NCBI GenBank assembly: GCA_004352715.1
Contig: SCFE01000001.1
Span: forward strand, 3,720,716 to 3,784,715
Direction of reading: 5' to 3'
DNA: 64,000 nucleotides
Source: Hofstenia miamia
Taxonomy: Eukaryota; Xenacoelomorpha; Acoela
Below are positions 24,746 through 36,840 of the stretch, in pieces (the first letter of the stretch is position 1; every line of letters begins with the position of its first letter). Made by a program: the position numbers and the translations under genes. Under the pieces are notes generated by a model. That model searched no databases, was not told the origin of the DNA, and saw nothing but the letters and a program-made list of their open reading frames with translations.

Positions 24746-26266
24746 AGTGTCCTTTAGAATGCATGTGTCATTTAGAATCATGGTAATTTCATGAATAATG
24801 ATGTCAACCTTTCAATAACCCAACCGAATTCAAATCAACTGTAAAGAATGTAATACCAAGAAAATGTATTCGCTTGCTTATTAATTGAAGTTAAATAAAT
24901 GACTGAAAATCTGGAGAAATTTGAGATTTCCTGTTTTTCATAGTCCGTTCAGAGATTGCAGCTCAACAAAAGCGGCTAGCAATTCTCCATTCCTTCAGAT
25001 TATTTTATTAAATAAAATCACACTTGAAGAGCATGGAATATGTACAGCCATTTCTTCAACACGTCAATAAAAATTAATATTTTAGTGGATTATAGATTTT
25101 ACTTAAAAATTTCTTTAATGTTTTGTGCCCTTTAGTTTGCATAATTGTAAGTAAAATTACAAGTATCAGCCCTGGCGTTAATTTATTGGACAAACTGTAT
25201 TTTAACATTTACAAAGAATATTCTCCAAGCCTCTTAACAATTTTGAAAATTGTGAGGCATGGGCGGTGTTTTGGGGAACATGCTTTAAAATAAGGTTGGA
25301 AAATTCTTTACTGCTGTGGCTGAAGTTTTTGAAAAGGTTAACAATTTTTTTTGAAAAATTTCATTTGTATGGGTTTGAGCTCATGGAAGCAACATAGAAA
25401 TTTGACTGTTTCTGGCTATGTGCTAACATATCCCAAACACATTGAGGCATGCCCTGCGCAAAGTTGACCATTTTTGTTAAGTCTGTCTATGCATGGTTTA
25501 TTATTTATTAAATAACCTAATACAAATTCATTTTTGTGTTTATCAGTAATACACCGCCTTTTCTTCACAAACTACAATTACTAACCTATTACCATTATAG
25601 GATTATTCTTAAGAGTTCCTCAGGTTTCTAATTCTTTCCTTACTTTCAATTTCTAAGTTAGCAACTGATAATTATATAGGGGATATAAAACATCACTCAA
25701 TTTTCAAACTCCAGTGATTTGCTTTTTTTCATAATTAGAGCTAATTATTCAGATGCTTAGATCACATTGAATTAAAGTTAAATAAATCAATTTAGGAGCA
25801 GTGAAATTTAACTAAGAACGAATGATATAAATAATGCAATATTAAGTTGAATGTTTTTCACGAACCAACTCAATACATCATCGGCAGTGAATAAAGAGAA
25901 AAACTTGCATTTTCAAGATGGTTTGAAATTATGTTTTTGAAAGGATCATTTACAAACAAACCAATCTCTGTAATGGTTGCAAACAAAGATTTGAAATTAT
26001 GACTAGTTATATTTGGTCCCGTCCGGTCCCTGTCCTTGTTTGGTACCGATAGTCATTAGGGTCATTAATTTTGCTATCAATTTTTTTATTTGATAACGAA
26101 ATTATTCAATGTGTTAATTATCATATAGCTGAGTTAGTAATGTTGATTGTGTATCCACATATTATATCATATCACATCTGTACTAATTTGGATTTGCAAT
26201 AACTGAAACAATTAGTTGTTTTCACTTTGACTATCATAAAATAACAGGTTCTATTCCTCAGATATA

Positions 26267-26294
26267 CAGTGGCGGAAAAAAGTAATGAGACAGT
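26267..26294 (+). repeat. Tc1-like outer terminal repeat, left
   Basis: 28 bp, identical in reverse complement to 27920-27947. Confidence 0.9.
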
Positions 26295-26468
26295 AACAAG
26301 AGTATGTTAAAACAGAAAGTTATAACATAATGTTATTCTGATTTTCAGGATAAATTGCTCTCTCCGGAATGGCATATCGATTGTAGTACTTTAAAGATAC
26401 TTAAAAGATAATTGTATGTCATGTGGAATATTCCTGAGCACATTGATCTTGGCCATTCCAATCCAGGT

Positions 26469-26488
26469 CGGAAAAAAGTAATGAGACA
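26469..26488 (+). repeat. Tc1-like inner direct repeat, left
   Basis: CGGAAAAAAGTAATGAGACA, an exact internal copy of the terminal core and a probable second transposase-binding site. Confidence 0.75.
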
Positions 26489-26586
26489 ACAAATGTTAAA
26501 TGCACTTGCCTTGTTGGCTGCCATGAAAAAACATTTCAAATCTGTATTCAGCTGAATAGAAATACAATACAGATTAAAAAAAGTAT

Positions 26587-27637
26587 CTAGTAGGCAGTTG
26601 GGTTGCCTTTATTACGAATGCAGCTTGAAATTCGAGCTTCCATGGATTCAAAGAGCTTATTGATGTAGTCATTGGGTATAGCTGCGAATTCCTCTTTAGT
26701 AACATCCCAAAGCTTTGACAAACTCGAAGGTAATCTTTCCCGCACTCTTTTCTTCAGCTCTGTCCACAAATTCTCGATGATGTTGAGATCAGGTGACTGT
26801 GCTGGCCAACTTTGTAGGACTCCGATTCCATTGTCCTCCATGAACTGCCTTGATAGCCGGGATGTATGAGAAGGCGCACCATCCTGCTGTAGCAGTTCAT
26901 TGTCACAAAGACGTGGGATGAGGTGAGCCTCCAAAATTCTTGTGTACTGCAAGCTGTTCATGTTCTCATCAACTTTTGCAATGACTCTCTTCCCGGACGC
27001 CCAGATTGCTGCCCACACCATTATTGCTCCACCTCCATGTTTAACGGTTTTAGCCGTAAACCTAGGGTGGTATCTGTACTGAGGGCCAGTAGGTCTTCGT
27101 ACACGGACAGTAACATTTGGCTTTAACTGAATTTTGCTTTCATCCGAAAACACAACCTTTTGCCAATCGTTGGAAGTCATTGACCTTTCACATCCCTTCG
27201 CCCAATTGAATCGAGACATTCTTTGCTTCTTGGTCAACCATGGCTTCTTAGCTGCTGTTCTCCCAAAAAGTCCATGTCGTCTTAGTATTCCACGAACAGT
27301 TCTTGTAGTAACACACGAGCCATCCTTCCAGTCAACTTGAAGCTGTCTGGCAGTCAAAATGGGGATTGGACATTGATAATCTAATGAGGTGTCTCTCAGA
27401 GATTGAAGTCACTTTTCTTGGCCTGCCAGACTTTGAAGCAACTTCCGGTGTTCCGCGGGTTTCTATTTGCTTTGCAATTCTCCCAACTGTACTTCTTGGA
27501 ATTGACAAAGACTTTGAAATTAGACTCAATGATAGTCCCTCTGTCCTCTTTTGACCAACAAGTTTTCGCAATTCAACCGTCGTGTAATGCATGATGACAT
27601 AGAATGGATGTGTCCCCTGAGGACTGTTTTGATGCAC
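26587..27637 (-). pseudogene. Tc1-like transposase, one frameshift (DD35E)
   Basis: DNA-cutting transposase of the Tc1/mariner superfamily. The N-terminal piece (27637-27332) carries paired helix-turn-helix features, including SKSLSIPRSTVGRIAKQIET and the GRPRK hook; translation probably starts at its second Met (27592). The C-terminal piece (27357-26587, 256 residues) has the catalytic triad: D72 in FSDESK, D159 in LQQDGAPSH, E195 in IIENLW. The last two are separated by 35 residues. The two pieces overlap near 27345-27357 and differ by one base, so a single 1-nt indel breaks the gene. The C-terminus ends in NKGNPTAY before a normal stop. No other lesions were seen, so the copy is young or the indel is an assembly error. 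Confidence 0.9.
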
Positions 27638-27724
27638 ACTTTAGCCCTTGCTAATTGCTGCTTTATCTTGTCAATCAGGATTAATTTTATGAAGCTACCG
27701 ATCTTCAAAGAAGTATTAAGTCAA

Positions 27725-27746
27725 GTGTCTCATTACATATTTCCGC
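27725..27746 (-). repeat. Tc1-like inner direct repeat, right
   Basis: Its reverse complement is GCGGAAATATGTAATGAGACAC. It is a diverged internal copy of the terminal core, about 200 bp from the right end. Confidence 0.65.
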
Positions 27747-27919
27747 ACAACAATAGTCAACCTGCACATCAAACACGCACTGCGCTTCCTTGAGAGGGGA
27801 TTTCCACTCATGTTATGGATTATGTATATGTCCATCAACAATACATTAGCATCAAGGGTTGAAGTGTTTGTCCTATATCAGCAATTACGGATTATGCTGA
27901 TTTCGATAATTAAGTCAGA

Positions 27920-27944
27920 ACTGTCTCATTACTTTTTTCCGCCA

Positions 27945-27947
<3 letters not shown>
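27920..27947 (-). repeat. Tc1-like outer terminal repeat, right
   Basis: 28 bp, perfect inverted copy of the left terminus, followed by the TA duplication and then a (TA)n tract. Confidence 0.9.

Positions 27948-27975
<28 letters not shown>
27948..27975. repeat. (TA)n tract between Tc1 and Penelope elements
   Basis: About 28 bp of TA directly after the Tc1-like right end and directly before the 3' end of the Penelope-like fragment. Confidence 0.9.
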
Positions 27976-28480
27976 AGCACTTATTGATGCATTTTAACCA
28001 CTTATGGGTCATCGTCAGAATATAATAAAACTACAAAAATACTACACTAAATAATTAAAAAATCATATATACATGCATTAACTAAAATAAATAAGTTCTT
28101 TTGATGTAATTAACGTGCTTGTTTAAAATATAATTATGATCTTCTTTCTTTAATATAATTGCTTCTGCTATTTTGGTGTTCTTTGTTCTTATTATGATGT
28201 CAAAATTATTTTCTTTAAGTTCGTGAGGATGTTGATAGATGTCTGTATTTAAATGTCCATTTAGATTTTCTTTTATTCTCTTTCCGAATTGTCGAACTGT
28301 TTCACCAATGTACAATTTATTGCAATTTTCACATTTATATCTATAGACAATTGATGAAACAAGTTCTTTTGGAATTATAATTATAGATGGGAACTCATTT
28401 ATCATAAACATTTTAGCCATAAAATGGAAGGTCTTGAAGGGACGCTCCTTCATATAATCACTGGTTTGCTGCATTTACTT
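27976..28480 (-). mobile_element. Penelope-like element, 3' fragment
   Basis: Minus-strand retroelement fragment whose coding part is a GIY-YIG nuclease. Its 3' side (27976-28080) contains ATGACCCATAAGTGGTTAAA and stops at a (TA)n tract. No reverse transcriptase was found upstream (toward 29 kb), so the copy is 5'-truncated, as is common for Penelope insertions. Confidence 0.75.
28082..28474 (-). pseudogene. Penelope GIY-YIG endonuclease domain (partial ORF)
   Basis: The C-terminal endonuclease of a Penelope-like polyprotein, which normally nicks target DNA to prime reverse transcription. The 130-residue open frame contains VYRYKCENCNKLYIGETVRQ. It shows the GIY-like Y44 segment, C48-x2-C51, Y55-I-G57, R61 and R66 of the R-x-x-GxR helix, and a likely metal-binding E104. 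The frame is open with no internal stop, but the reverse transcriptase expected upstream is missing. The ATG at 28474 is therefore just the first Met after truncation. The CxxC inside the YIG region is seen in several Penelope lineages. Confidence 0.85.
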
Positions 28481-28489
28481 TCCGAGAGA

Positions 28490-29073
28490 AGGATTAAAAT
28501 TTATGACAAAGCATTGGAATTCTGGTAATCAGCTCTCTTCGAGTGTGAGGAGGAATAGAAATGCACGCTCTCAGTATTAATTAGCGAAAGTGGGAATGTT
28601 TTTCAGAATTTGTAATTATGCTGTAATTTCTCAATGCTTTCCTCATTATTGTTAAAATACTTTCAAAATTTAACGCTGTACCATTTCCCGAGCGTGAAAT
28701 TGCGTCAAGCTAAGCTGGTTAATCTTGTTAGCTTATGTCGCATTTTTCTTTTAAAAATAATTTCAAAATATGGATGAACTACTGGGCCAATATGCTTTTA
28801 TGTCCAGATCCGCAAATACTCTTCATTCAAGAATTATGTAATAGGTGCCCTTGGTCGGGTATATCTACACCACTTAATGAAGTGATTTTTATTCAGATTT
28901 TAAAAGGAGCCGACAATTTAGAGTCAAGCCCTAACTCAATTTTTTATGGGGCTGTGAATCAAAGATCGTAATTCTATAAAATACAGCAAAGCAAGAGAAA
29001 ATTGACGTAGAATCGAGAGTCAGTATCTGCGTGTTACTCGACTTTTATATTTTTTTAAATTAATATAAACACA
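28490..29073. other. No gene recognised
   Basis: Spacer. An open frame at 28735-28971 has no motif. No Penelope reverse transcriptase could be read on the minus strand here. Confidence 0.5.
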
Positions 29074-30130
29074 GTTTGATTATGGTGATGTTTCATACGT
29101 TTTTTACAATGACTTTCGTAAAGCATTTGATAGTATTCCACATGATCGTTTACATGAAAATTTGCATAACTTTGGTATTGGAGATAACCTGTTGAAGTTA
29201 TTGTAATCCTATCACCTGTGATAGGTGACAGAGAGTTATAGTTTATAATTGCAATTCGAAATATTTACCTATCACATGGGAAGTACCTCAAGGGTCTGTT
29301 TTAGGTCCAATACTTTTTACAAATTTTTATTAATGGTTTACCTGATATTTTCCGACAAGCTATGCCTTTTATATTTGCAGATGATTTGAAGCTTCTGGCA
29401 TTTCCTACTGATTGACTTTTTATAGATGACTTTATACTTCTTCAAGACTGCTCTGTTGAACACAAGCTTTCTTTCAATATCAAAAAATTTCAGCTTAATT
29501 GAATTTTCATATTTTGTAAAGACACAAGCTTACAGTTTTTAGATCATCAAATTTGTTTTTCACCGAAAGTAAAAGATCTTGGGCTTATTGATTCTCATGA
29601 TTTATCTTAGAAAAATCATATTAATTTTAAAATAAAATCGTGTACAAATACCTTCTTGAAGCTAAAACGACTGATACCATTCAATAGGCACTGGAAAGTT
29701 AAATTGCAATTATATAATTCTATGACATTGTCATCAATTATTTAATCTAGGCTTTTGTGGTATGGTATTCAAACCTGTCTATGCTTGGTAAGCTTGAACG
29801 ATTTCAAAGTAGATGCGCTCATTTGATATATTTAGAACAACAATATCTTGAAAGTTTGAAAATGGTGAATATTTTTATGTAATAATAACTATTTCTTATA
29901 AATTACAATAATTAATAAATTTTTTAAACAAGATTTTAATTGAACATAATGCTTTCAATCTTTTTAGCAACTTGTACGTCTATTTTCCTTTCAGAACTAA
30001 TTTAATATCATCAAAGAAATTGCTATTTAGATGACCACATCATAGAAAACAGACGACGTTAACTTTATACTTTCATCGCATTTCAAATATGGTCAATTTT
30101 ATTCCCTTCAGAAAGTGAAGCACTGCTGGT
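29074..30130 (+). pseudogene. Decayed LINE reverse transcriptase
   Basis: Relic of a non-LTR retrotransposon polymerase with frames broken many times. Readable landmarks in order: DFRKAFDSIPHDRL (about 29112-29153), then PQGSVLGPILFT (about 29288-29322) across a frameshift, then FADDLKLLAF (about 29376-29404), the catalytic box. Downstream follow LKLKRL and LERFQSRCAHLIYLEQQ (about 29788-29838), typical of the C-terminal region of Jockey/CR1-type LINEs. A weak tail match (FQIWSILFPSES) extends to about 30130. No 5' endonuclease was found. The clade is uncertain. Confidence 0.8.
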
Positions 30131-31949
30131 AAGTGAATTAAAGTAAGAAATTTTTACCTTACGATAGTGTACCGCAGTTTTAAGTAAAGTAAATTACAGT
30201 AATATAAGCAAAATTGATTTCAATGTGATAGTCGCTGAAAATTTATTGCACAAACAGGATATAAATTAAATCAATAATTACAAAGAATTACTCTACTTTA
30301 CCTTCCTCAGTCTACGACGAACTAGGTAAAATCCAATTAAGTCTACTTTACTTTAATTACTTTACGGCAGTGTACGACTAGGGTAAGAGATTATTTTTGG
30401 AAAAATTTTGTATTATATTGTAACAACTCACTTTGCTCAAAATCATTGATTTGTTTTAAATTGTCGTAAGCGTATTTGTTTTCAATAATTTGTAATTTAA
30501 ATAAATTATTAAATTTATTATAATTAAAGCCAACTGACAGAAAACCGTTGGTTAGCTCAATTGAAACTAAAAAAAACCTCAAATAGACCCAATCCACAGG
30601 ATTGCATATTCTTACTATAAATCGCCTCATAATCAATGTTGTAATTATAACACATTATTAATAAGGTTTAAGGATCTAAACATCAAAAAAACTCACAAAT
30701 GTTATGGTGTCTCTAACTCTGTACAATATTCATGTAGGTCGGAATGGCCCACTACCAGGACGGTCCGGCTCCAGAATTTAAGAAATTACGAATAAAATTT
30801 TGTAATTTTGGCATTTACTTGCATTATTCTAGAAAAGTTTAGCAAATTAAGAATCAGCCATAAAAGTTATCCGTTGAAAATGGGTCATCAATAATATCAC
30901 TAAACGAGCAAAAGCGAACTACATCCAACTCAGACCCGCACAAATACATCAGCTTGATTGATTAAATCTACTATTGAATGTAAGGCCAAATTTCTCACCT
31001 TACCAAAAGATAAAAATTCCATCAGGCATTCACTTAAATAATTTTTCTAAAATTATCTTGAATATATTAAGGCTAAAAGCAATAAAATTAACTAAACGTT
31101 AGGTTTAGAATGATCAAAAAATTTACACCTGCACAACAGCATTGCAAGGTTTGGATACGGGATTCAGAAAACCCTTTCATTACAACTAATTTTTCTTTTG
31201 AAAAAAATCACTAGTTCGTTAAATATTAATAACAGAGAAGAAATTCTGTTGCAAGAAAGAATTCATTTAAATCTTATTTTAGTAGCATGCTACAACTTTG
31301 GAACATCGACTTTTCTTAATTTAAATATGATAAAAGATTTATAAGTGGTCTCTAGAGCAACGTCTGCGCAGTAGTGAGAATTATTTAGTGACATTATGTC
31401 TTCTAACATCAGAAAACCGCAGACAATTCCAAAATAATCACAGACAAATCAGAAGAATTCCCAAAGCACTGGGAAGTTATCTGCGGAAATTCCATTTAAT
31501 ATAACGGCATGATCTCCGGGAATCTAGGAAAAACTAGTAAGAGTCATCCAACAATATAATCTAAGGCATACAAAAATGCAACAGTTGTTCAAAAAGCAAC
31601 TCAGAATATACGTAGAAATTCTCGAACACATTTTATAATAATTTTTTTTTCATTTATGGTAAATAAGCGAAAAATGTATTTCCTCATAAACTTCTTTAAA
31701 AACCAAATATATAAGTGCTTGTTAATATTTAGAATGCTAAGATAGTTCCATTCTGATTGAAAACAGGAGTAAAGAAGACTTCTGCCAGACATTCAGATTT
31801 CCTGCACAAGTATTCAGTTACATATGCCATAAAGTAATCAATAAATGGCAGTTGGAGCAGTAGATATATATCTTCTGAAACAGTAATTTGATCTGCTATC
31901 AGTAATATTCTATAGTTCTATACCAACTTAAAAAGACCAAGAAATATGC
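30131..31949. other. No gene recognised
   Basis: AT-rich. Loose inverted similarity between about 30165-30215 and 30330-30375 (GTGTAC and AGTAAAGTA words) hints at a degraded MITE but is too weak to call. Confidence 0.45.
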
Positions 31950-32720
31950 TTTTGGACGTTGGAGCATTCGATGCTGAAATTAAAGAGTATCTTCTCATTT
32001 TGATGCCACTGTATATGATAAAATAGGTAAGATTGCTAAATTGTAGTTTCTTTACAGCATTTAATGATATTGACGAGAGATTCCAAATTGTTCTTTCTAA
32101 ATAATATATTCAAGTTCCATTTTGTAGTAAAATCGGAGCGATGCAAGGTATATGTAGGAGTTTACGATTTCGATTGGGTGGTATCACCACAAAAAGACAT
32201 CCCTGAATGACAGTTTGTCAGTCCTTGGAAATTTGATAATCTTCGTTTACTTTGTGGTTTTTTTAGTCTACTTTGTTTATACAATTAGTCCAGTACTTCC
32301 AGAGATACTGCACTCCCTTGTATTTCTCATTATTTAAATGATGTCGTTGGAAGTGTCTACAGCATCAGTTGTTGATCTCTCTAAGCAGAATCGATATTGT
32401 TCATTTGGAATTCACAATCTTGGATATAGCTTATTCGTAATCCTCTTTGTGAAAGATGTGTATTTGATACATAACAAAGCGATTCCTCTTTAGAGTACAC
32501 TTACTACAGTTACTTTCCATTAATCTACGAGTTGACCAGTTTGAAGAATTGTATTAAACAATGGTAGTATTCCAAGTGCTTTTTCGCAGATAAATGGATC
32601 ATTTACCTATCTAATGGTGGACATTATTTCAATAAAAATCCAGAGGAACTGTCTTTTAACCAAGCAATTTTTTAAAATGCTGATGGCACTTGAAAACAAG
32701 AAGACCCTCATAGCTCAAGA
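31950..32720 (-). pseudogene. Decayed LINE reverse transcriptase, minus strand
   Basis: The reverse complement of 32600-32340 reads ALGILPLFNTILQTGQLVD, then a stop, WKVTVVSVL, a stop, IALLCIKYTSFTKRITNKLY, a stop, and PNEQYRF...RSTTDAVDTS. This is the early reverse-transcriptase block of LINEs (the P-L-F...W / isLL..yK / pnQyGFr..rSTtda pattern). Further along, NSYIYLASL (about 32135-32165) fits the YLG segment of the C-terminal region. Each block is separated by stops or shifts, so the gene is long dead. It is older than the other elements here. Confidence 0.65.
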
Positions 32721-33829
32721 ACTAATAAAAATATCCACAATCTAAATGCACAACGGGATGACGATTGTCTTCTTTTTCATTTTTGTTTAAAACAGCGCAC
32801 TTCGAAATCCCATTGAGTTTGCAATTGCAAGAAATTTTCTTTGATTTTGCACATAGCTCGCCCCAATAAGTTTAGCTAGTCTGACTACATAAATAGAGGT
32901 TATTAAGGTTAAAACCCCAGACTATTTAAAGTTAAGAGTATAGTCAATATTTTTGTTATATGTGAATTTCATGATACATAGGTGATCAGCATTTTGTAAC
33001 GTATTATTCAATAATTCACTGTATTTCCTGTAAAAAAAATCTCCATGTAGAGTAGAAAAAAACTAAAGAAAAGAAGGCACCATCGAAAAGTTATATAAAC
33101 CGTTTAAAAATTATCACAAACTGAGAAATATCTAAGCGCTTGCATAAAAAATACTTATTACATATTTCCGTTATAATCCGAGGATAGACATTTTTCTGAC
33201 GTAAATACAAGAATTAGAGAGGCTCATCCTAAAATGTAATTAAGTCTTGTATATATTACAAAAAATAAAATGACAATAATAAAAATAATAACTCTAAGGA
33301 ATATTTGCGATGTATAAGATAACAATGTTATAAATTGATTAAATGCAAGGAAGCATTCCATAAACTAGGGAAATTTGTAGTTGGAGACTATTTAATTAAA
33401 TCTCAGCTGACTCGTCATTATATGGAGAAATTCCCAGTTGAATTTCCGCAATTTAGTGATAGTTTGAAAGTTTCCTTTTCCTTTGTACTATCGCGTTTTT
33501 GTTGACTGCATTTCAAAAAAGCTACACTATTAAGCAATTTATAGCTATTTCTGTCAACAAGTGCAATTGATAGAGGCAGAGAGGATGAAGTTATTGCCAT
33601 AAACAATGCGTTTTTATCGCAATTAATCAATAGAGACTATTATATGGTAACTACAATAGCATTCCCTAAATTTTTAAATAACAGTTCTCAATTAGAAATA
33701 ATATAAATATTTTTAATAATACTTTCAATTATATTTTCCTATAAAAAACTGCTGCGTCTGTTGGGAATAGTGTTTCGAAATTGCTGTTCAAATTCACAAT
33801 GAGATTGGTAGTAGAAATGGGAATTCCCA
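32721..33829. other. No gene recognised
   Basis: AT-rich spacer. The open frame at 33418-33630 shows no motif. Confidence 0.5.
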
Positions 33830-34059
33830 CTTCTCTCCTACGACAAGGCTGAGTTAGGAGGAATAATGAGCGGAGAGAACTAGAACCAAAAAAGTGAGGA
33901 AATACTAGAAGCAGAGTGGGCTCTCAACATAAATGCAGTCAACAGTTCCTATATTCCAAGGACATAAAGTAGGAGAGCCTAGCAACTGTGAAAAACAATG
34001 AAATCAGTCAGATATATTATCAGTGATAATATATTACTAAAGGAATACATATATAAATA

Positions 34060-34600
34060 TTCATAAAATAGGTTATTGGGATTCACAAAGAAAACACAAG
34101 AAGCGAAAAAGAAGATGAAAGAAAAAAGTTGTACAGTGTAGAATAAGGCAGGTTAACCTAAGCAGAAAACAATGAGACAAATTGCTGCAAAAGGTTGGTT
34201 TCAAGAAATAATGCGAGCAAACATTGATTGTATAGAACAAGAGCAGCAATTATTATCAACTGAGCGAAGAGCACATAAGCACAATTGAGAGACGATTTAT
34301 AATTGAAAATTGTGATATCTCATATATGATTGTGACAAGGTGGTGAAGAATAAGTATAGTTTCAGGCATAAAAATCTGGGGAACACAATACACTAGAACT
34401 TAATTACCTGGAGACAAGTGGTATGAACATCAGGAACTAGTGGATAATCAAAAATAAATAGAATGATCAGGGTGAAAGAACGGACGGAAGGGAAAAAGGT
34501 AGTTTACAGGCATAAAGAGATCGTCGAAAAGCTGCCGAACCTTACGTTTTGAAAACTTGGCCAATCAGCAGTGGATCGAACACTTAGAACAGCAATTTAG
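34060..34600 (+). pseudogene. Relic of a restriction-like-endonuclease LINE
   Basis: The purine-rich composition differs from the surroundings. PGDKWYEHQELVDNQK (about 34408-34458) aligns with AGDKWYEHKPRGIIENEQ in the larger LINE copy at 47.2 kb. The preceding TTCAGGCATAA and GACAAGGTGG words also match that copy in scrambled order. Stops are frequent. This is probably a second, more degraded member of the same R2-like family. The left limit is uncertain and may reach 33830. Confidence 0.6.
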
Positions 34601-36307
34601 AAATGTATAATAAGCAAATTGCTGCACTTATCAGTTTATTGAAAAATACTGTATAAATTAATTGCTGATTATAAAAATAAACAAAAATTAATACATGTAT
34701 ATTATTTTGCAACACTGTTCAAAATTATTTATACAAACCTAACGCTAAGACAAGCATATTTTTTGAATTCATAATGAAAGATATAAGTTTGAAGTTCACG
34801 TCGATCTTTGATAGAACATAATTTTAAGTATAATTAAACTTTTAAAAATCACTAGATGATTACCAGACAATATGGATGTACCATCCATCTTCATTAATAA
34901 GGTAATTTGCATGAAATTCGTCACAAACACAACGTTCACTACAATAGTATCGAGGAATTTTATGCATAAACAACACCCCCTTGGACAGGCTAGAGATGAA
35001 ACAATTGCATTCGAAACCAAAATCAGTTGCGGATTTGAGTACTGACAGCAACGGTCATGGTGACAGGAAGGGGACGCACCACACTCATTAATACTTTAAA
35101 TCTATGAATAATCTTTTATGTTTTAAATAGCATCATCTATGCAAAAACTCATTTTCTAAGTCATTATGTGTGTGTACTTGTTTTGGACTAAAAATATCCT
35201 AATTAATTCTGCATTTATAGCCAGGCACAAAATATTTTAATGAATGATTATTGAAAACATTCCAAAGTTTGCCATTGCTTGAAATAGGATATCGAAACAA
35301 TCCCTCGTGTTGCCCCCTTTGGCCCCCAGGATCTACGCCATTGGATATTAACAGATCTTAGAATTTTATTTCTTAATTCTACATGGCATAAATATCACGT
35401 AACTAACAGTTTTGGCAGCAATTAAAAAGCAAAAAGTAGTAAAGATGAAAAATTACTATTTAGAAGCTTTCGAGAGTAAGCATTGTTCTGCACCGTGTAG
35501 CTGTTTATGACAACCTGAAGAATCTTGTTTTGGTCAGGGAAATACGTTCAATGTTGCATTGTCTATTAAATCAATAATTTTTTTTACAACGAGGCCCACC
35601 AATGACCATTGACTTTGTTCAATATCAAGCCCATCTCTGTCCCAGCCCGCAGTAGTCCACAAGTATCCATGGCCTTAGACACACACTGTTAGTAAATACA
35701 AAGTTTGCACATCAATTCAATCTTGTAAAATTTTTTTGACGACGGATTTCTCTGCCGTCACATGATTTTATGGAATATGTGTTTTGCTGCTACTCTTATT
35801 GTACCAAATCTAAAACGCAATATTGCCGAAATAGTTTATTTAATTGTCTTTAAGAAATTGGTGATGTAGTTCTGCTTAGATCTACACCAAAATCTGTATT
35901 CATGAATTTGGTTAATATTTTTCTTAAAGGACTTTCGGTTTTGAATAAGGCACAGCAAAGCAATACTAAAAAGTTAGCCAAATTTACATAATCAATTTAA
36001 ATTTTGTAAAGTGAAAATAATCTTTAATGCTTTTTATTCAAAACAAAATTTACATGTTATTTTACCTGTAACATTTAATTTTTAATTATTAAATAATGGT
36101 TTTTCATTACAATACTGATGTAGTTATTAGCTATATAGTGATTTTGAAATTTAAATACAGCTGAATGCTATAAATTTTATTGTGTATGAAAAATGTCATT
36201 TTGACATGAAAATACAAAATATTGAGCCAACCCTATAGTTTTAAGTGAAATTTTCGGTGTCATCTCTTGTTATTATGTACTCCTTGGTAAGGTTGTAGCA
36301 TTTTTAC
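34601..36307. other. No gene; possible lone hAT terminus
   Basis: At about 35310-35341, TTGGCCCCCAGGATCTACGCCATTGG resembles a right-hand hAT end (its reverse complement starts CCAATGGCGTAGATCC). No partner or 8-bp duplication was found. The rest is AT-rich and motif-free. Confidence 0.35.
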
Positions 36308-36624
36308 CAGGGCTTCGGAGCAAGACAAATATGAAGCTGCTCCAACTCTAACTCCAGAGAACATTCCGATGGAATTTCAGGAGTGTTGGATACCAATGGT
36401 TCCAGCTCCTATTCCGGCTCCTTTACGATTTAAGCTACAATATATTCCCTAATAAAAATATTCATTTGGGAATTTTTTCAAACTTATTTGATTTTTTTCA
36501 ATTTTTAACGATATTTTGTAACATATAGCTCTTTGTGGAACAAAAATTTAATAAAAAAAGCTTTAGAGCTGGAGTTTTTCTTCTGCTCCACCTGCATTTT
36601 AAATGATGCGCCAGCTCTGCCCTT
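36308..36624. repeat. Candidate hAT-like MITE rich in GCTCC words
   Basis: Starts CAGGGCTTCGGAGC and ends GCTCTGCCCTT. GCTCC/GGAGC and AACTC/GAGTT words recur on both halves in inverted sense (for example AGCTGCTCCAACTC against GAGTTTTTCTTCTGCTCC). No convincing target duplication. The boundaries are approximate. Confidence 0.35.
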
Positions 36625-36840
36625 ACAATTAATAATTCGTTTTATTCAATCTGGGTGTAAGTCTAGATACATTATGAGAAATTTGATGCATATTACATAC
36701 AATAAAATTCGCGGCAAAGTCTGTCACGGCTGCAAATGAAAATTGGCGGCCAGCTAGGGCCAGACTAGAAGCTCCAGCCTCAAAACACTACTTCATACAT
36801 ACCAATACTGTACTGCAGGAAGTAATTCGGCAAGGTAGTA

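Larger units (their letters stand above)
17997..26264. other. Long AT-rich region with no recognisable gene
   Basis: About 8.3 kb. Only a possible small inverted-repeat element at 20198-20473, a (TA)n tract at 23534-23591 and a lone hAT-like end at 24700 stand out. Open frames at 22026-22485 and 22705-22915 overlap others on both strands and carry no motif. Confidence 0.5.
26267..27947 (-). mobile_element. Tc1-like DNA transposon, near-complete (1681 bp)
   Basis: Both ends carry the same 28-bp inverted terminus starting CAGTGGCGGAAAAAAGTAAT, flanked by TA duplications (26265-26266 and 27948-27949). Additional copies of the terminal sequence lie about 200 bp inside each end (26469-26488 and 27725-27746). 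This matches the IR/DR arrangement known from Sleeping Beauty-type Tc1 elements, where each end has two transposase-binding repeats. The transposase lies on the minus strand with one frameshift. The exact ends suggest recent arrival. Confidence 0.92.

Noticed and set aside
26672-27793. Several plus-strand frames within the Tc1 element
   Set aside because: They are antisense to the DDE transposase and lack independent motifs.
30165-30380. Possible MITE with AGTAAAGTA and GTGTAC words
   Set aside because: Inverted similarity is patchy, the ends do not align and no target duplication is visible.
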